Source of the DNA: an uncultured Ruthenibacterium sp.
GTDB lineage: Bacteria > Bacillota > Clostridia > Oscillospirales > Ruminococcaceae
DNA: 60,528 nucleotides
Direction: 5' to 3'
Assembly (NCBI GenBank): GCA_910587145.1
Contig: CAJUMH010000020.1
Span: 1-60,528, forward strand
Positions 49,974 to 57,997 of this stretch are shown here, piece after piece. The translations under genes were made by a program, and so were the position numbers. Numbering within the stretch: position 1 is the first letter of the stretch; each line of letters starts with the position of its first letter. Under the pieces are notes generated by a model that searched no databases, was not told where the DNA came from, and was given only the letters and a program-made list of their open reading frames with translations.

Positions 49974-50535
49974 TCGGCTCTTCCCCCTCTCCGCCAAAGG
50001 CCGTATAATCCTCGGCCGGCGCCTCGGGCCGGGCCGGGCCCTTTACCAGATACAGCCCCAGCGCAATGAGCAGCACGGCCACCACCAGCGTGGGAACGTC
50101 GTCCAGCATCGAGCGCAGCCATACCAGCCTGAACTTTTCGTACAGATCCCACAGCAGCGGCCGCACAAATGTGCCGTACAGCGAATAGACGCCGAGGAAG
50201 ATGAGCCCCCAGCCGAACAGGCTGTGGCGCTTCGCGATAAATTTCGACCAATTTTCACCCACCAGGCACGCGGGGTCGAACATAAAATCGTCCGGATTTT
50301 CGGCCGCCTGCTCGGGCGTCTGGCTGCGCAGGTTCAGCGCATCGAACAGCGCATATGCCCAAACAATGGGCAGCAGAATGCACAGCAGGCCCAGGTTCAG
50401 CAGAGCCGAAATAAAAATGATGCCGCCGAAAATCAGCATCAGAGAAACGCCGCGCCTCATATAGCCCAGATACATCTGCCCCATGCCGGGAATAAGGCCC
50501 AGGCAAAATGTGAAAAACCCGCTTTTGTGTTGCAT
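49966..50535 (-). CDS. Small polytopic membrane protein (TM2-like beginning)
   Basis: 189 residues. Start at ATG 50535 because GGGAG is 8 bases upstream; ATG 50541 would be too close. It begins KSGFFTFCLGLIPGMGQMYL followed by GYMRRGVSLML, the PGxGQxYLG pattern of TM2-type membrane proteins. Three or four further hydrophobic segments and a C-terminal acidic tail follow. It overlaps the next gene and lies 136 bp after the anti-sigma gene, so it likely belongs to the same transcript. Function unknown. Confidence 0.75.
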   Translation of the reverse strand: MQHKSGFFTFCLGLIPGMGQMYLGYMRRGVSLMLIFGGIIFISALLNLGLLCILLPIVWAYALFDALNLRSQTPEQAAENPDDFMFDPACLVGENWSKFIAKRHSLFGWGLIFLGVYSLYGTFVRPLLWDLYEKFRLVWLRSMLDDVPTLVVAVLLIALGLYLVKGPARPEAPAEDYTAFGGEGEEPNV

Positions 50536-50671
50536 ACTCATCGCTCCCTGTCTTTCTTTTGATGGTTTTGATCTGTCGTTTGTTTTGTATTGCGCAGGCT
50601 CCCGAAGGGCGCCTGCTTCTTTTTTGATAAGCCGTCGGCTTTCCGGAACGGCTGCGTTTCCGCCGGGCCTT

Positions 50672-51196
50672 TTATGCCTCCGGCTGCTGCGGCCCGAGGG
50701 CCGGCTTTGCCTTTGGCTCGGGCGCAAAACGATCGGCAAGGCTGCCGAACGCGGCGGAAATGCTGTCCCCCGCGCTGCGGAAGAATCCGTTCACGCGGGC
50801 TCCCGCGCTGATGGGCGCTTCAAGGGCCGTCTCTACAGACGCCTCGGCAACAGCGGCATTCCGCTGCGGCTCGGGAAGCTCCGGCACAAGGCTGCGGAAC
50901 ACGCCGGTGCTCCACAGGGCCAGCGCCAGCACCGCAACGGCTGCCGCGCGCGTATAGCGGTTTACCAGCACGCGCATGGTACTGGCCCGGATGCGCCGCA
51001 TCACACCGGGCGCCGCCGGCTGCTCGGGGGCGAGCAGCTCATCGTCCTTCAGCAGCGCGGTATAGCGCAAAAGACACGCATCGCAAAAGCTCATGTGCTC
51101 GCATACCTCCAGGCGCGCGGTCTCATCCAGCGTGCCGTCCAAAACGGCGTGCAGCGCCTCGTCTGTCAGACATCCGTTTTCATGAAACAGCTCCAT
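50672..51196 (-). CDS. Zinc-finger anti-sigma factor
   Basis: 174 residues. The N-terminal zf-HC2-type zinc-binding domain has CEHMSFCDACLLRY (HxxxCxxC) near 32-45. One membrane helix follows (about 80-98, AAAVAVLALALWSTGVFRSL), then an outer Ala/Pro-rich tail of about 75 residues. The gene overlaps the end of the ECF sigma gene by 17 bp. It should hold the sigma factor at the membrane until a signal releases it. Confidence 0.9.
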   Translation of the reverse strand: MELFHENGCLTDEALHAVLDGTLDETARLEVCEHMSFCDACLLRYTALLKDDELLAPEQPAAPGVMRRIRASTMRVLVNRYTRAAAVAVLALALWSTGVFRSLVPELPEPQRNAAVAEASVETALEAPISAGARVNGFFRSAGDSISAAFGSLADRFAPEPKAKPALGPQQPEA

Positions 51197-51707
51197 GCGC
51201 AGTCTCTCCTTTCAGCGCGTCCCGCAGCAGCATGCGCGCGCGATAAATTTGCGTATGTACGGTTTTGGACGGGCGGTTCAGGGCCGCCGCGATCTCGCCA
51301 ATCTCTTTTTCTTCCAAAAAGAACAGTACGGCGGCCTGATGGTAAGGCTCCTTCAGGGCAAGGATGGCGGCCTTGGCGCGCGCGGCCTCGTCGCGGGTAA
51401 TGGCGAGCTCCTCGGGCGGCGGGTCTCCGCCGGTGCGGGCAAGCGCGGCGAGCGCGTCGTCCTCCGATGCGCTCACGCGGCGCCGATAGGCGCTTTTTAA
51501 ATAGTCTTTGGCTTTGTTGGCGGCAATGCGCGCAAGCCATGGCTTGTAGCTGTCGGGCGGGCAATCCATCCGGTGCGTGTAGGCGGAAAGAAAGGTTTCC
51601 TGGCAAAGGTCTTCGGCAAGCTGCGGATCCTTGACAAATTGATAGCAGATGGTATACACCAGACGTTCATATTGCTGCACCAGACGTGCAAATTCCTCCT
51701 GTTTCAT
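51180..51707 (-). CDS. ECF-type RNA polymerase sigma factor
   Basis: 175 residues. Region 2: YERLVYTICYQFVKDPQLAE followed by DLCQETFLSAY. Region 4: LKEPYHQAAVLFFLEEKEIG then EIAAALNRPSKTVHTQIYRA. ATG preceded by GAGGAA-type purines. First gene of an operon with its anti-sigma and two membrane-protein genes. Upstream there is an ECF-like promoter and a triple 10-bp repeat (51756-51785), consistent with autoregulation. Confidence 0.93.
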   Translation of the reverse strand: MKQEEFARLVQQYERLVYTICYQFVKDPQLAEDLCQETFLSAYTHRMDCPPDSYKPWLARIAANKAKDYLKSAYRRRVSASEDDALAALARTGGDPPPEELAITRDEAARAKAAILALKEPYHQAAVLFFLEEKEIGEIAAALNRPSKTVHTQIYRARMLLRDALKGETAHGAVS

Positions 51708-51755
51708 GCCGCGCCCGCGTCACCACCTCTGCCCGCATTTGCCAATGTTCCTGCC

Positions 51756-51797
51756 CTTACATCACCTTACGTCATCTTACATTCATGAAACGTTGCC
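51756..51797 (-). promoter_or_regulatory. ECF-like promoter with three 10-bp direct repeats
   Basis: On the minus strand CAACGTTTC (near 51792) and a downstream CGTAA (near 51770), about 16 bp apart, resemble ECF -35/-10 boxes. On the plus strand CTTAC recurs at 51756, 51766 and 51776 within near-identical 10-bp units (CTTACATCAC, CTTACGTCAT, CTTACATTCA), one helical turn apart. Confidence 0.5.
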
Positions 51798-51845
51798 CGG
51801 TACACGTTTTCTTCAAAGAAACGGAAAGTATTTTTTCTTTTGATC

Positions 51846-53240
51846 CTATTGCCACGCCGTTTTCAGCAGCGAGACGGCCGCGCGCAGGCCGGCTTCGTCC
51901 AAATCGGAAAAGCCCAGCACCACGGTGGCGGGCGGGCAGGCCTCGGGGCGCTCCATATAATAGGAGGAAAGGCCGTTCACATGCACGCCGCACGCGGCCG
52001 CAGCCTGCACCAGCTGCGCCTCGGTTTTGCCGCCGGGCAGCGAGACCAGCAGATGCAGCCCTGTATGGCTGCCCCGCACCGTTACCCCACCGCGGCCAAA
52101 CGCCTCGTACAGCGCCTGCAGCAGCGCATCGCGCCGGGCGCGGTACGCGCCGCGCAGACGGTTGAGATGGCGCGCAAAATGCCCCTCCTCCATAAAGCGG
52201 CACAGGATCTGCTGCTCAAACCGGGAGACCGTAGAGGAATACAGGCTGTATTCCTTTCGATAGCGCTGCAAAAGCGGCACGGGCAGCACCATATAGCCGA
52301 TGCGCATGGAGGGCGCGACGCTTTTGGAAAAGGTGCTCACATAGATTACACGACCGGCTCCGTCCAGCCCCTGCAGCGAGGGGATGGGGCGGGTATCGTA
52401 GCGGAATTCGCTGTCGTAATCGTCCTCGATCACATAGCGCCCGTTCGCTTCGCGCGCCCAGCGCAGCAGCGCCGTGCGGCGGGCCACCGGCATGGTCGCG
52501 CCCGTGGGGAACTGGTGGCTCGGCGTAACATAGGCCAGCTGCGCGCCGCTTTGGGCCAGCGCGTCTACCTGCATGCCGTTTTCGTCCACGGGAACAAACA
52601 CCGCGCGCACACCGTTGTTGCGCAGGATGCATGCGGTGCGGGCATAGCCCGGATTTTCCACCGCGAACACGCTCCCGCTGAACAGCCGCGCGAGCAGCCC
52701 CACCAGATATTCAATGCCTGCACCCACCACCACCTGTTCCGGCGCGCAGACAACGCCCCTGTAGGCGTGCAGGTGCCGGGCAATGGCGGTGCGCAGCGCA
52801 AGATCGCCCTGGCGCGGGCCGTGGTTCAGCAGCTCGGGGTGCGCGGTAATGGTTTCGCGCTGCAGCCGTGCCCAGGTTTTAAACGGAAACAGCGCCGTAT
52901 CCACGCTGCCCGTGGCAAAATCGTAACGCCACCGGGCGGCCGGCGCCTCCGCCAAAAGCGTGGGCACGGGGCGCTCCGGCGTTTCCAGCCGCTCGATGCG
53001 GCACACCGTAAAGCCGCTTTTGGCGCGCGCCTGCACATAGCCCTCGGCCGCCAGCATCTGATACGCCGTATCCACCGTGGAAACACTCACCTGCAGATCG
53101 GCCGCAAGGCGGCGCTTGCTGGGCAAACGTTCGCCCGCCGCCAGCGCTCCGGCGGTAATTTCCTGCACGATATAGCCGTACAGCTGCCGGTACAGCGGCG
53201 TACTTTCGGCTCGCACAAGGCGCGGGGTAAAGCTTTCCAT
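51846..53240 (-). CDS. MocR-family (GntR helix-turn-helix plus aminotransferase) regulator
   Basis: 464 residues, the normal MocR length. A GntR winged helix is at 10-80 (PLYRQLYGYIVQEITAGALA; LPSKRRLAADLQVSVSTVDT). A fold-type-I aminotransferase domain runs from about 110 to the end, with the PLP lysine in VSTFSKSVAPSMRIGY and IEDDYDSEFRY before it. MocR proteins sense PLP or amino compounds; PdxR is the best-known member. ATG after GAAAGGAGG. The 12-bp repeat array directly upstream resembles this ribosome binding site. It is divergent from an ECF-transporter S gene, so vitamin B6 uptake is a plausible target (inference). Confidence 0.92.
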   Translation of the reverse strand: MESFTPRLVRAESTPLYRQLYGYIVQEITAGALAAGERLPSKRRLAADLQVSVSTVDTAYQMLAAEGYVQARAKSGFTVCRIERLETPERPVPTLLAEAPAARWRYDFATGSVDTALFPFKTWARLQRETITAHPELLNHGPRQGDLALRTAIARHLHAYRGVVCAPEQVVVGAGIEYLVGLLARLFSGSVFAVENPGYARTACILRNNGVRAVFVPVDENGMQVDALAQSGAQLAYVTPSHQFPTGATMPVARRTALLRWAREANGRYVIEDDYDSEFRYDTRPIPSLQGLDGAGRVIYVSTFSKSVAPSMRIGYMVLPVPLLQRYRKEYSLYSSTVSRFEQQILCRFMEEGHFARHLNRLRGAYRARRDALLQALYEAFGRGGVTVRGSHTGLHLLVSLPGGKTEAQLVQAAAACGVHVNGLSSYYMERPEACPPATVVLGFSDLDEAGLRAAVSLLKTAWQ

Positions 53241-53250
53241 GCGGGGCCTC

Positions 53251-53432
53251 CTTTCGGGGTTTCTTCAGAATTTTTTCGGGGCTTTTTTCGGGGTTTCTTT
53301 CGGGATCTCTTTCGGGGTATCTTTCGGGATCTCTTTCGGGATCTCTTTCGGGATCTCTTTCGGGATCTCTTTCGGGATCTCTTTCGGGGTATCTTTATCT
53401 TCAGGATTTTTTGCGGGGTCTTTTGCGGGATC
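53251..53432 (-). repeat. 12-bp tandem repeat array upstream of the MocR gene
   Basis: Eight regular 12-bp units (CTTTCGGG followed by four bases) start at 53297, 53309, 53321, 53333, 53345, 53357, 53369 and 53381. Degenerate units lie on both sides. On the minus strand each unit reads CCCGAAAGAGAT-like, close to CCCCGAAAGGAGG (53244-53256), the ribosome binding site of the MocR gene. Confidence 0.9.
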
Positions 53433-53540
53433 GTAAGATCGCCTTTTTCAGACAGCCTGTTTTCGGGCGTCGGGCCGAAAGGCCGCGCACGGTCCGGCTC
53501 GGCCGCGATCTGACCTGATAAAAAATTCATCAATTGATTC

Positions 53541-53568
53541 TTTTCATCGGTTCACAATGCGTTATAAT
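53541..53568 (+). promoter_or_regulatory. Promoter of the ECF-transporter S gene
   Basis: TTTTCA (53541-53546), 16 bp, TATAAT (53563-53568). It implies a leader of about 230 nt. Confidence 0.6.
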
Positions 53569-53604
53569 AAAGCATATCGAGGCGCCGCGCACTTGTCAAG
53601 AGAC

Positions 53605-53664
53605 GGGGCTGTTGGCAAAGCCGCCTCTTTAAAAAATTTCGGCGCTTTGTCTGTCAACAGCCCC
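53605..53664 (+). promoter_or_regulatory. Long stem-loop in the leader of the S-component gene
   Basis: GGGGCTGTTG (53605-53614) pairs with CAACAGCCCC (53655-53664). Inside it CAAAG and CGCC pair with GGCG and CTTTG, giving an extended stem with a T/A-rich loop. No TPP, THF or FMN riboswitch consensus is recognisable. It may be a regulatory leader or a repeat-derived hairpin. Confidence 0.4.
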
Positions 53665-53802
53665 AAAGGCTTTCGCACGTGCCGCGTTTGGCAATTGTTC
53701 AAAACGCGGCGGCCAAAAGCCGAAGCGCCAAAAAACGCGCGCGGCGGCAGATCGCAAACGGCGAAGGGGCGCGCGCGGCAAAATTGTAAGAGGGGTGATT
53801 GT

Positions 53803-54357
53803 ATGGAAAAGACAGGCAATCGGTTTTCGGTTCGGCAGCTGGCCATTATCGGCCTTTTGAGCGCGCTGGTGTTTGTGTTCAGCTGGATTCAGGTTCCGGT
53901 AGGGGACGTGGGCCGCGTTCATCTGGGCAACGTGTTCTGCGCGCTGTCCGGCCTGCTGTTCGGGCCGTTGACAGGCGGCCTTGCCTCCGGCTTTGGCAGC
54001 ATGCTGTTCGATTTTACCAATCCGCTGTACATCGCCGAGAGCTGGGTGACGTTCCTGACAAAGTTTTTCATCGGCTTTCTGGCCGGGCTGATCGCACAGC
54101 GGGGCGAAAAGCGCACACTGGCAAAGGACGTTTTGGGCGCTTCGGCGGGCAGTGCGGCATATGTGGTGCTGTATCTGCTGAAATCGTTTGTAAAAATGGC
54201 GCTCATCGAGCATCAGGCGGCCGGCGCGGTGCAGGCGCAGCTCATCACCAAGGGCGTTACGTCGCTGACGAACGCGGTGCTGGCCGTAGTGGTTTCGGTG
54301 CTGCTGGTAAAGGCCGTGCGGCCGGCCCTGCGCCGCGCCGGCGTGCTGAGGGGCTGA
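53803..54357 (+). CDS. ECF transporter substrate-binding (S) component
   Basis: 184 residues, six hydrophobic helices, ATG after AGAGGGG. LAIIGLLSALVFVFSWIQVP is followed by GRVHLGNVFCALSGLLFGPL, typical of S components, and ADQLIA-type loops are absent. S components capture a vitamin and dock on shared EcfT/EcfA subunits encoded elsewhere. The divergent MocR regulator hints at a B6 vitamer, but the family motif does not fix the ligand. Leader hairpin at 53605-53664. Confidence 0.85.
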   Translation: MEKTGNRFSVRQLAIIGLLSALVFVFSWIQVPVGDVGRVHLGNVFCALSGLLFGPLTGGLASGFGSMLFDFTNPLYIAESWVTFLTKFFIGFLAGLIAQRGEKRTLAKDVLGASAGSAAYVVLYLLKSFVKMALIEHQAAGAVQAQLITKGVTSLTNAVLAVVVSVLLVKAVRPALRRAGVLRG

Positions 54358-54458
54358 CGCGGCGGCCTTTGAGGGCCGTTCCGGTTTCGGCCTGCGCCTG
54401 CGGTCCGGAATAACACTGGAATAACGCCGGAACATCGTCAATATTTTTCCTGTTTTTC

Positions 54459-54487
54459 TTGAAAATTCTCCCGGGTTACACTATACT
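54459..54487 (+). promoter_or_regulatory. Sigma-A promoter of the DUF362 gene
   Basis: TTGAAA (54459-54464), 17 bp, TATACT (54482-54487). The leader to the start at 54680 is about 185 nt and shows no other gene. Confidence 0.75.
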
Positions 54488-54679
54488 GTTTTTGTAGCCG
54501 TTTGGGGAATCGTTTTTTCACACGGTTTCAAACAGGGCCGCAAAGGGACAGTGAGCGCACAAGCCGAAACGCCTGAAAGCCTGCTTTGCAGCGCGGTTTC
54601 GGTTTTTGACGCAGCCGCCCGCAACAAAGGGCGCCTTGCGAATTTTCGGGAGGCCGCCGCAGACAGGAGGATGTTGACA

Positions 54680-55546
54680 ATGCGCGCAAAGGTTTATTTT
54701 TCCAGAAGCATTGCGCCGGAAAAGGTGCTGGAGCTGTATCGCATGCTGGGCAAGGAGCTGCCGGGCAAGGTGGCCGTAAAGGTGCATTCCGGGGAGGTAG
54801 GCAACCAGAATTTTCTGCGCCCCGCGTTCTGGGCGCCGATGGTGGAAGCCGTTTCGGGCACGGTGGTGGAATGCAATACCGCCTATGAGGGCGAGCGCAA
54901 CACCACGGAAAAGCATCTGCAAACGCTGCGCCTGCACGGCTGGAGCGAGCGCTTTGCCGTTGATCTGCTGGACGCCGAGGGCCCGGATCTGGAGCTGCCC
55001 GTTCCCGCCGGCAAGGTGATCCGGAAAAATTTTGTGGGCAAAAATCTGGCAAACTACGAATCAGTGCTGGTGCTCTCTCATTTTAAAGGGCACCCGATGG
55101 GCGGCTACGGCGGCGCGCTGAAGCAGCTTTCCATCGGCATCGCATCCTCCTACGGAAAGGCATATATCCACGGCGCGGGCGATGTGGAAAAGATCTGGAC
55201 GTCCGATCACGATTCCTTCCTCGAGGCCATGGCGGACGCGGCAAAATCCGTGGTGGATCATTTCGGCGGCAACGCCGCCTATCTCAACGTGATGAAAAAC
55301 ATGTCTGTAGACTGCGATTGCTGCGCCGTAGCCGAGGATCCCTGCATGCAGGATATCGGCATTCTGGCGTCGCTTGATCCTGTGGCGATTGATCAGGCGT
55401 GTCTCGATCTTATCTACGCGGCCAAAAACGACCCCGGGCAAAAACATTTCTTGGAGCGCGTAGAAAGCCGCAACGGCGCGCACACCATCGAGGCCGCTGC
55501 CGCGCTGGGCGTGGGCAGCCGGGAATACGAACTGGCGGAGATTTAA
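54680..55546 (+). CDS. DUF362 (iron-sulfur-type) protein
   Basis: 288 residues from ATG 54680 with AGGAGG 9 bases upstream; an earlier in-frame GTG (54551) lacks such a site. DUF362 features: VAVKVHSGEVGNQNFLRP near 32, VLVLSHFKGHPMGGYGGALK near 135-155, KQLSIGIASSYGK, then a Cys-rich segment DCDCCAVAEDPCMQDIG near 215, which is likely to bind a metal cluster. Biochemical role of the family is unknown; it is widespread in anaerobes. Monocistronic. Confidence 0.88.
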   Translation: MRAKVYFSRSIAPEKVLELYRMLGKELPGKVAVKVHSGEVGNQNFLRPAFWAPMVEAVSGTVVECNTAYEGERNTTEKHLQTLRLHGWSERFAVDLLDAEGPDLELPVPAGKVIRKNFVGKNLANYESVLVLSHFKGHPMGGYGGALKQLSIGIASSYGKAYIHGAGDVEKIWTSDHDSFLEAMADAAKSVVDHFGGNAAYLNVMKNMSVDCDCCAVAEDPCMQDIGILASLDPVAIDQACLDLIYAAKNDPGQKHFLERVESRNGAHTIEAAAALGVGSREYELAEI

Positions 55547-55555
55547 AAAAAAAGC

Positions 55556-55683
55556 CACGTAAAACCGCTTCTCCGGGCGAAAAAAGACGCTCCCTCCAAA
55601 GGAACAGCTTTTCACTGTCTCTTCGGGAGGGAGCATCTTAAAAACGGCCCCGGGAGCGGTTTTTCTTTGCGTATTTTTACGTG
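55556..55683. repeat. 128-bp nested inverted-repeat element
   Basis: Outer arms CACGTAAAA (55556-55564) and TTTTACGTG (55675-55683). Middle arms AAAACCGCT...CTCCGGG (55561-55577) and CCCGGGAGCGGTTTT (55649-55664). Inner hairpin GCTCCCTCC (55589-55597) with GGAGGGAGC (55626-55634). The inner parts end in TTTTTCTTTG and may terminate the DUF362 transcript. The terminal arms give it the look of a MITE. Confidence 0.65.
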
Positions 55684-55772
55684 AGGAAGTGATAAACTCT
55701 GAAAAAACGGTCTTGCTGGATTTCTGGGCGCCTTGGTGCGGTTTCTGTCGCAACGTAAAAAATAACGGCGGC
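55684..55772 (+). pseudogene. Thioredoxin gene fragment
   Basis: The reading EEVINSEKTVLLDFWAPWCG followed by FCRNVKN is the N-terminal third of a thioredoxin with active site WCGFC. The frame has no proper start (GTG 55689 lacks a spaced ribosome binding site). Family sequence stops right after the active site, where the 22-bp repeats begin; the frame then runs on through them to a stop at 55922 as Cys-rich repeat peptide. It is cut at both ends: the nested inverted repeat on the left, the array on the right. Confidence 0.75.
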
Positions 55773-55901
55773 ATTGCTGCCTGTCAGCGACGGCATTGCT
55801 GCCTGTCAGCGACGGCATTGCTGCCCATCAGCGACGGCATTGCTGCCTGTCAGCGGCGGCATTGCTGCCCATCAGCGACGGCATTGCTGCCTGTCAATGT
55901 G
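55770..55901 (+). repeat. Six 22-bp tandem repeats
   Basis: Units GGCATTGCTGCC followed by TGTCAGCGAC or CATCAGCGAC start at 55770, 55792, 55814, 55836, 55858 and 55880; the last is truncated. There are no spacers, so it is not a CRISPR. All six frames stay open across it. Confidence 0.92.
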
Positions 55902-55971
55902 CCGGAGCCCCTGCTCAGGTGAGCAGCCCGGCCTTGAAAAAGGCAGGCCGAACGCTTCGCTCTGTTTGCCG

Positions 55972-57669
55972 TCATTCCGCCTTCAGCTTCAGATACTCCC
56001 GGGCGAACTCGACCGCCCTTTTTACGCTGCCGGGCGCATAGGCCGGCTGCAGCCCCGCTTTGCGCAGCGTTTCGGGATAGCTGCGGCTGCCGCCCGAGGC
56101 GCACAGCTTTGTGTAGGCTTCCCACGCGGCGGCAGGATCCTTTTCTCTGCGCGCAAACAGCTCTATGGCGCACATCTCGCTGAGCGCGTAGCTGATCACG
56201 TACCGCGGGAAGCTGTAGACGGCCATATTGCGCAGCAGCGCGCCGCCCTGCGCGATATACGGCTCCAGCACGCCGTAATCCAGCCCCGGCTCGTACAGCT
56301 TTTCAATTTCCATGGCAGCGGCGTTGATCTCGTCAAAGCTCGCATTCGGGTGCGTATAGATCCAGGTCCCCAGTTCGTGGATGTTGCAATAGGCCGCGAT
56401 CTCGCGCATGGCCTCGCGGAAATGGCCCTGCCGGAATTTTTCGGCATCGGCGCCGAAGAAGGCCTCGGCATAGGGATAGGTAAACAGCTCCATCGTCTTG
56501 GAGGGGATCTCCACCGCGTCCAGCGGCATCTGGCGGAAAATGTCCAGATAACCCTCCTGATCGGTGCAGTACGCCTGCCACGCATGGCCGATCTCGTGCG
56601 TGAACACCGATACGTCGTCATCCGTGCCGTTGCAGTTGCCAAACACATAGGGCAGATATCCCCGCTTCAGCGTGGTGCAGAAGCCCATGCCGGCCACCTT
56701 GTTCGGGGAGGAGTCTACGCTGAAGCTCTCGGATTCCACCATCGCGCGGAAAAACGCGCCGAATTCCGCCGAAAGGCCGTCGTACATCTTCTGTGAAGCC
56801 GCGGTAAGCTCCTGCGGCCCGCCCACGGGCACGGCGTTGCCGTCCCAAAAGCGCACCGAAAGATCGTAAGCCATCAGTTTTTCCACACCCAGCTCCCGGC
56901 GCTGCTCCTCCCGCAGCTGCCGCAGCAGAGGAATGAGGTCGGTTTTCACCTGCTCGCAAAATGCCGTCAGCTCTTTTTCGCCGTAATCGCGGCGGAAGTA
57001 ATCCAGATTTGCGTAATCCAAATAGCTGTCAAAGCCGTTGGCTTTGGCGATCCCGCAGCGCAGCCGCACCAGCTCCAGCAGAATGGGGGCAAGCTCGTCT
57101 TTCTGCGCCAAAAACGCCTCGTAGGTAGCCTTGCGCGCGTCGATGCGGGTCTGGCGGTCGGGGCTGTCGAACAGCGCGTACATCTCGGCCTCGGAATGCG
57201 TTTCGCCCCGGAACAGCACCTTTGTCATCGCCTTTTTTTGCTGGTACTGATTCATCAGCACCTGCTCTTTGCCCAGCAGCTCCAGCCCGGCCGAGCGCAG
57301 ACGCACCTGCTGCTCCAGGCGCGCGCGCAGCTCGGGGCCGAATTTTGCCTCCAGCTCGGGCATAAAGGGGCTCTCCAGCAGCGCCTGCGTATAAGGCGCC
57401 TGATCCAGCGTGGCGCAGCCCATCGCCTCTTTCTGCGCGGCCTCGGCGTAAAACGCATCCGTGCAGTCGAGACTGGAGCGGATGTAGGCGAGCGTATTCG
57501 CAAAGCCCACCTCGTCCAGCATGGCGTCGCAGGCGGCGTCGATGCGCATCAGCTCCTCGGCCGAGCCCGCGGCGCGGACGGCGTCGGTATATTCCCGCAG
57601 CCGCCGGCCTACGGCGACAAAATCGGTTGGCTCATAGGGCAATTCCGAAAAACGGTAAGGGGGATTCAT
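55972..57669 (-). CDS. M3-family oligoendopeptidase (PepF-like)
   Basis: 565 residues, the length of the M3B group. Zinc motif HEIGHAWQ (near 350) with the third ligand Glu in EIPSKTMELF downstream. VGGPQEL, KVAGMGFCTTL and RNMAVYSFPRYVISYALSE are typical of the family. It degrades short peptides in the cytoplasm. ATG preceded by GAAAGGAAG. A hairpin (57689-57708) lies directly in front of the ribosome binding site; promoter at 57741-57769. Confidence 0.94.
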   Translation of the reverse strand: MNPPYRFSELPYEPTDFVAVGRRLREYTDAVRAAGSAEELMRIDAACDAMLDEVGFANTLAYIRSSLDCTDAFYAEAAQKEAMGCATLDQAPYTQALLESPFMPELEAKFGPELRARLEQQVRLRSAGLELLGKEQVLMNQYQQKKAMTKVLFRGETHSEAEMYALFDSPDRQTRIDARKATYEAFLAQKDELAPILLELVRLRCGIAKANGFDSYLDYANLDYFRRDYGEKELTAFCEQVKTDLIPLLRQLREEQRRELGVEKLMAYDLSVRFWDGNAVPVGGPQELTAASQKMYDGLSAEFGAFFRAMVESESFSVDSSPNKVAGMGFCTTLKRGYLPYVFGNCNGTDDDVSVFTHEIGHAWQAYCTDQEGYLDIFRQMPLDAVEIPSKTMELFTYPYAEAFFGADAEKFRQGHFREAMREIAAYCNIHELGTWIYTHPNASFDEINAAAMEIEKLYEPGLDYGVLEPYIAQGGALLRNMAVYSFPRYVISYALSEMCAIELFARREKDPAAAWEAYTKLCASGGSRSYPETLRKAGLQPAYAPGSVKRAVEFAREYLKLKAE

Positions 57670-57688
57670 CGTGATCGCTTCCTTTCAT

Positions 57689-57708
57689 AAGCGCCCGTTC
57701 GGGCGCTT
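57689..57708 (-). promoter_or_regulatory. Hairpin in front of the M3 peptidase ribosome binding site
   Basis: AAGCGCCCG (57689-57697) and CGGGCGCTT (57700-57708) form a perfect 9-bp arm pair. It lies in the leader between promoter and ribosome binding site without a T-tract. Confidence 0.45.
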
Positions 57709-57740
57709 GTCGTTTACCCTGCTTTGAAAAATCCGTACTC

Positions 57741-57769
57741 ATTGTACCATAATGCCGTTGAAAAAACAA
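57741..57769 (-). promoter_or_regulatory. Sigma-A promoter of the M3 peptidase gene
   Basis: Minus strand TTGTTT (57769-57764), 17 bp, TACAAT (57746-57741). Confidence 0.7.
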
Positions 57770-57891
57770 CCGGCCTGCACGCGCGAAAATGATGTGGCGG
57801 GCGCGGGGAACAGTTTCCGGCGCCCGCGCAGGCGGATCGCCGGGCGTATGGGTGCCGGCGGCACTTCTGCCGGGGAATGGATCCCGTGCGC

Positions 57892-57920
57892 TTGCGTTTG
57901 CTGCAAAAACGCGGTATACT
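57892..57920 (+). promoter_or_regulatory. Sigma-A promoter of the DUF1622 gene
   Basis: TTGCGT (57892-57897), 17 bp, TATACT (57915-57920), 78 bp before the start. Confidence 0.7.
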
Positions 57921-57997
57921 GAGTTCGAAAAGCGCCGGCATACGCTGGGCGGGGAATTTCCGCGGGCTTCGGCGCCCGCATTCGGGGAGGGAATACC

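Noticed and set aside
53087..53533. Lys/Arg/Ser-repeat protein across the 12-bp array
   Set aside because: The 12-bp period keeps any frame open. The frame overlaps the MocR start in another phase and has no ribosome binding site.
55770..55901. CRISPR array
   Set aside because: The 22-bp units abut with no spacers, and there are no cas genes.
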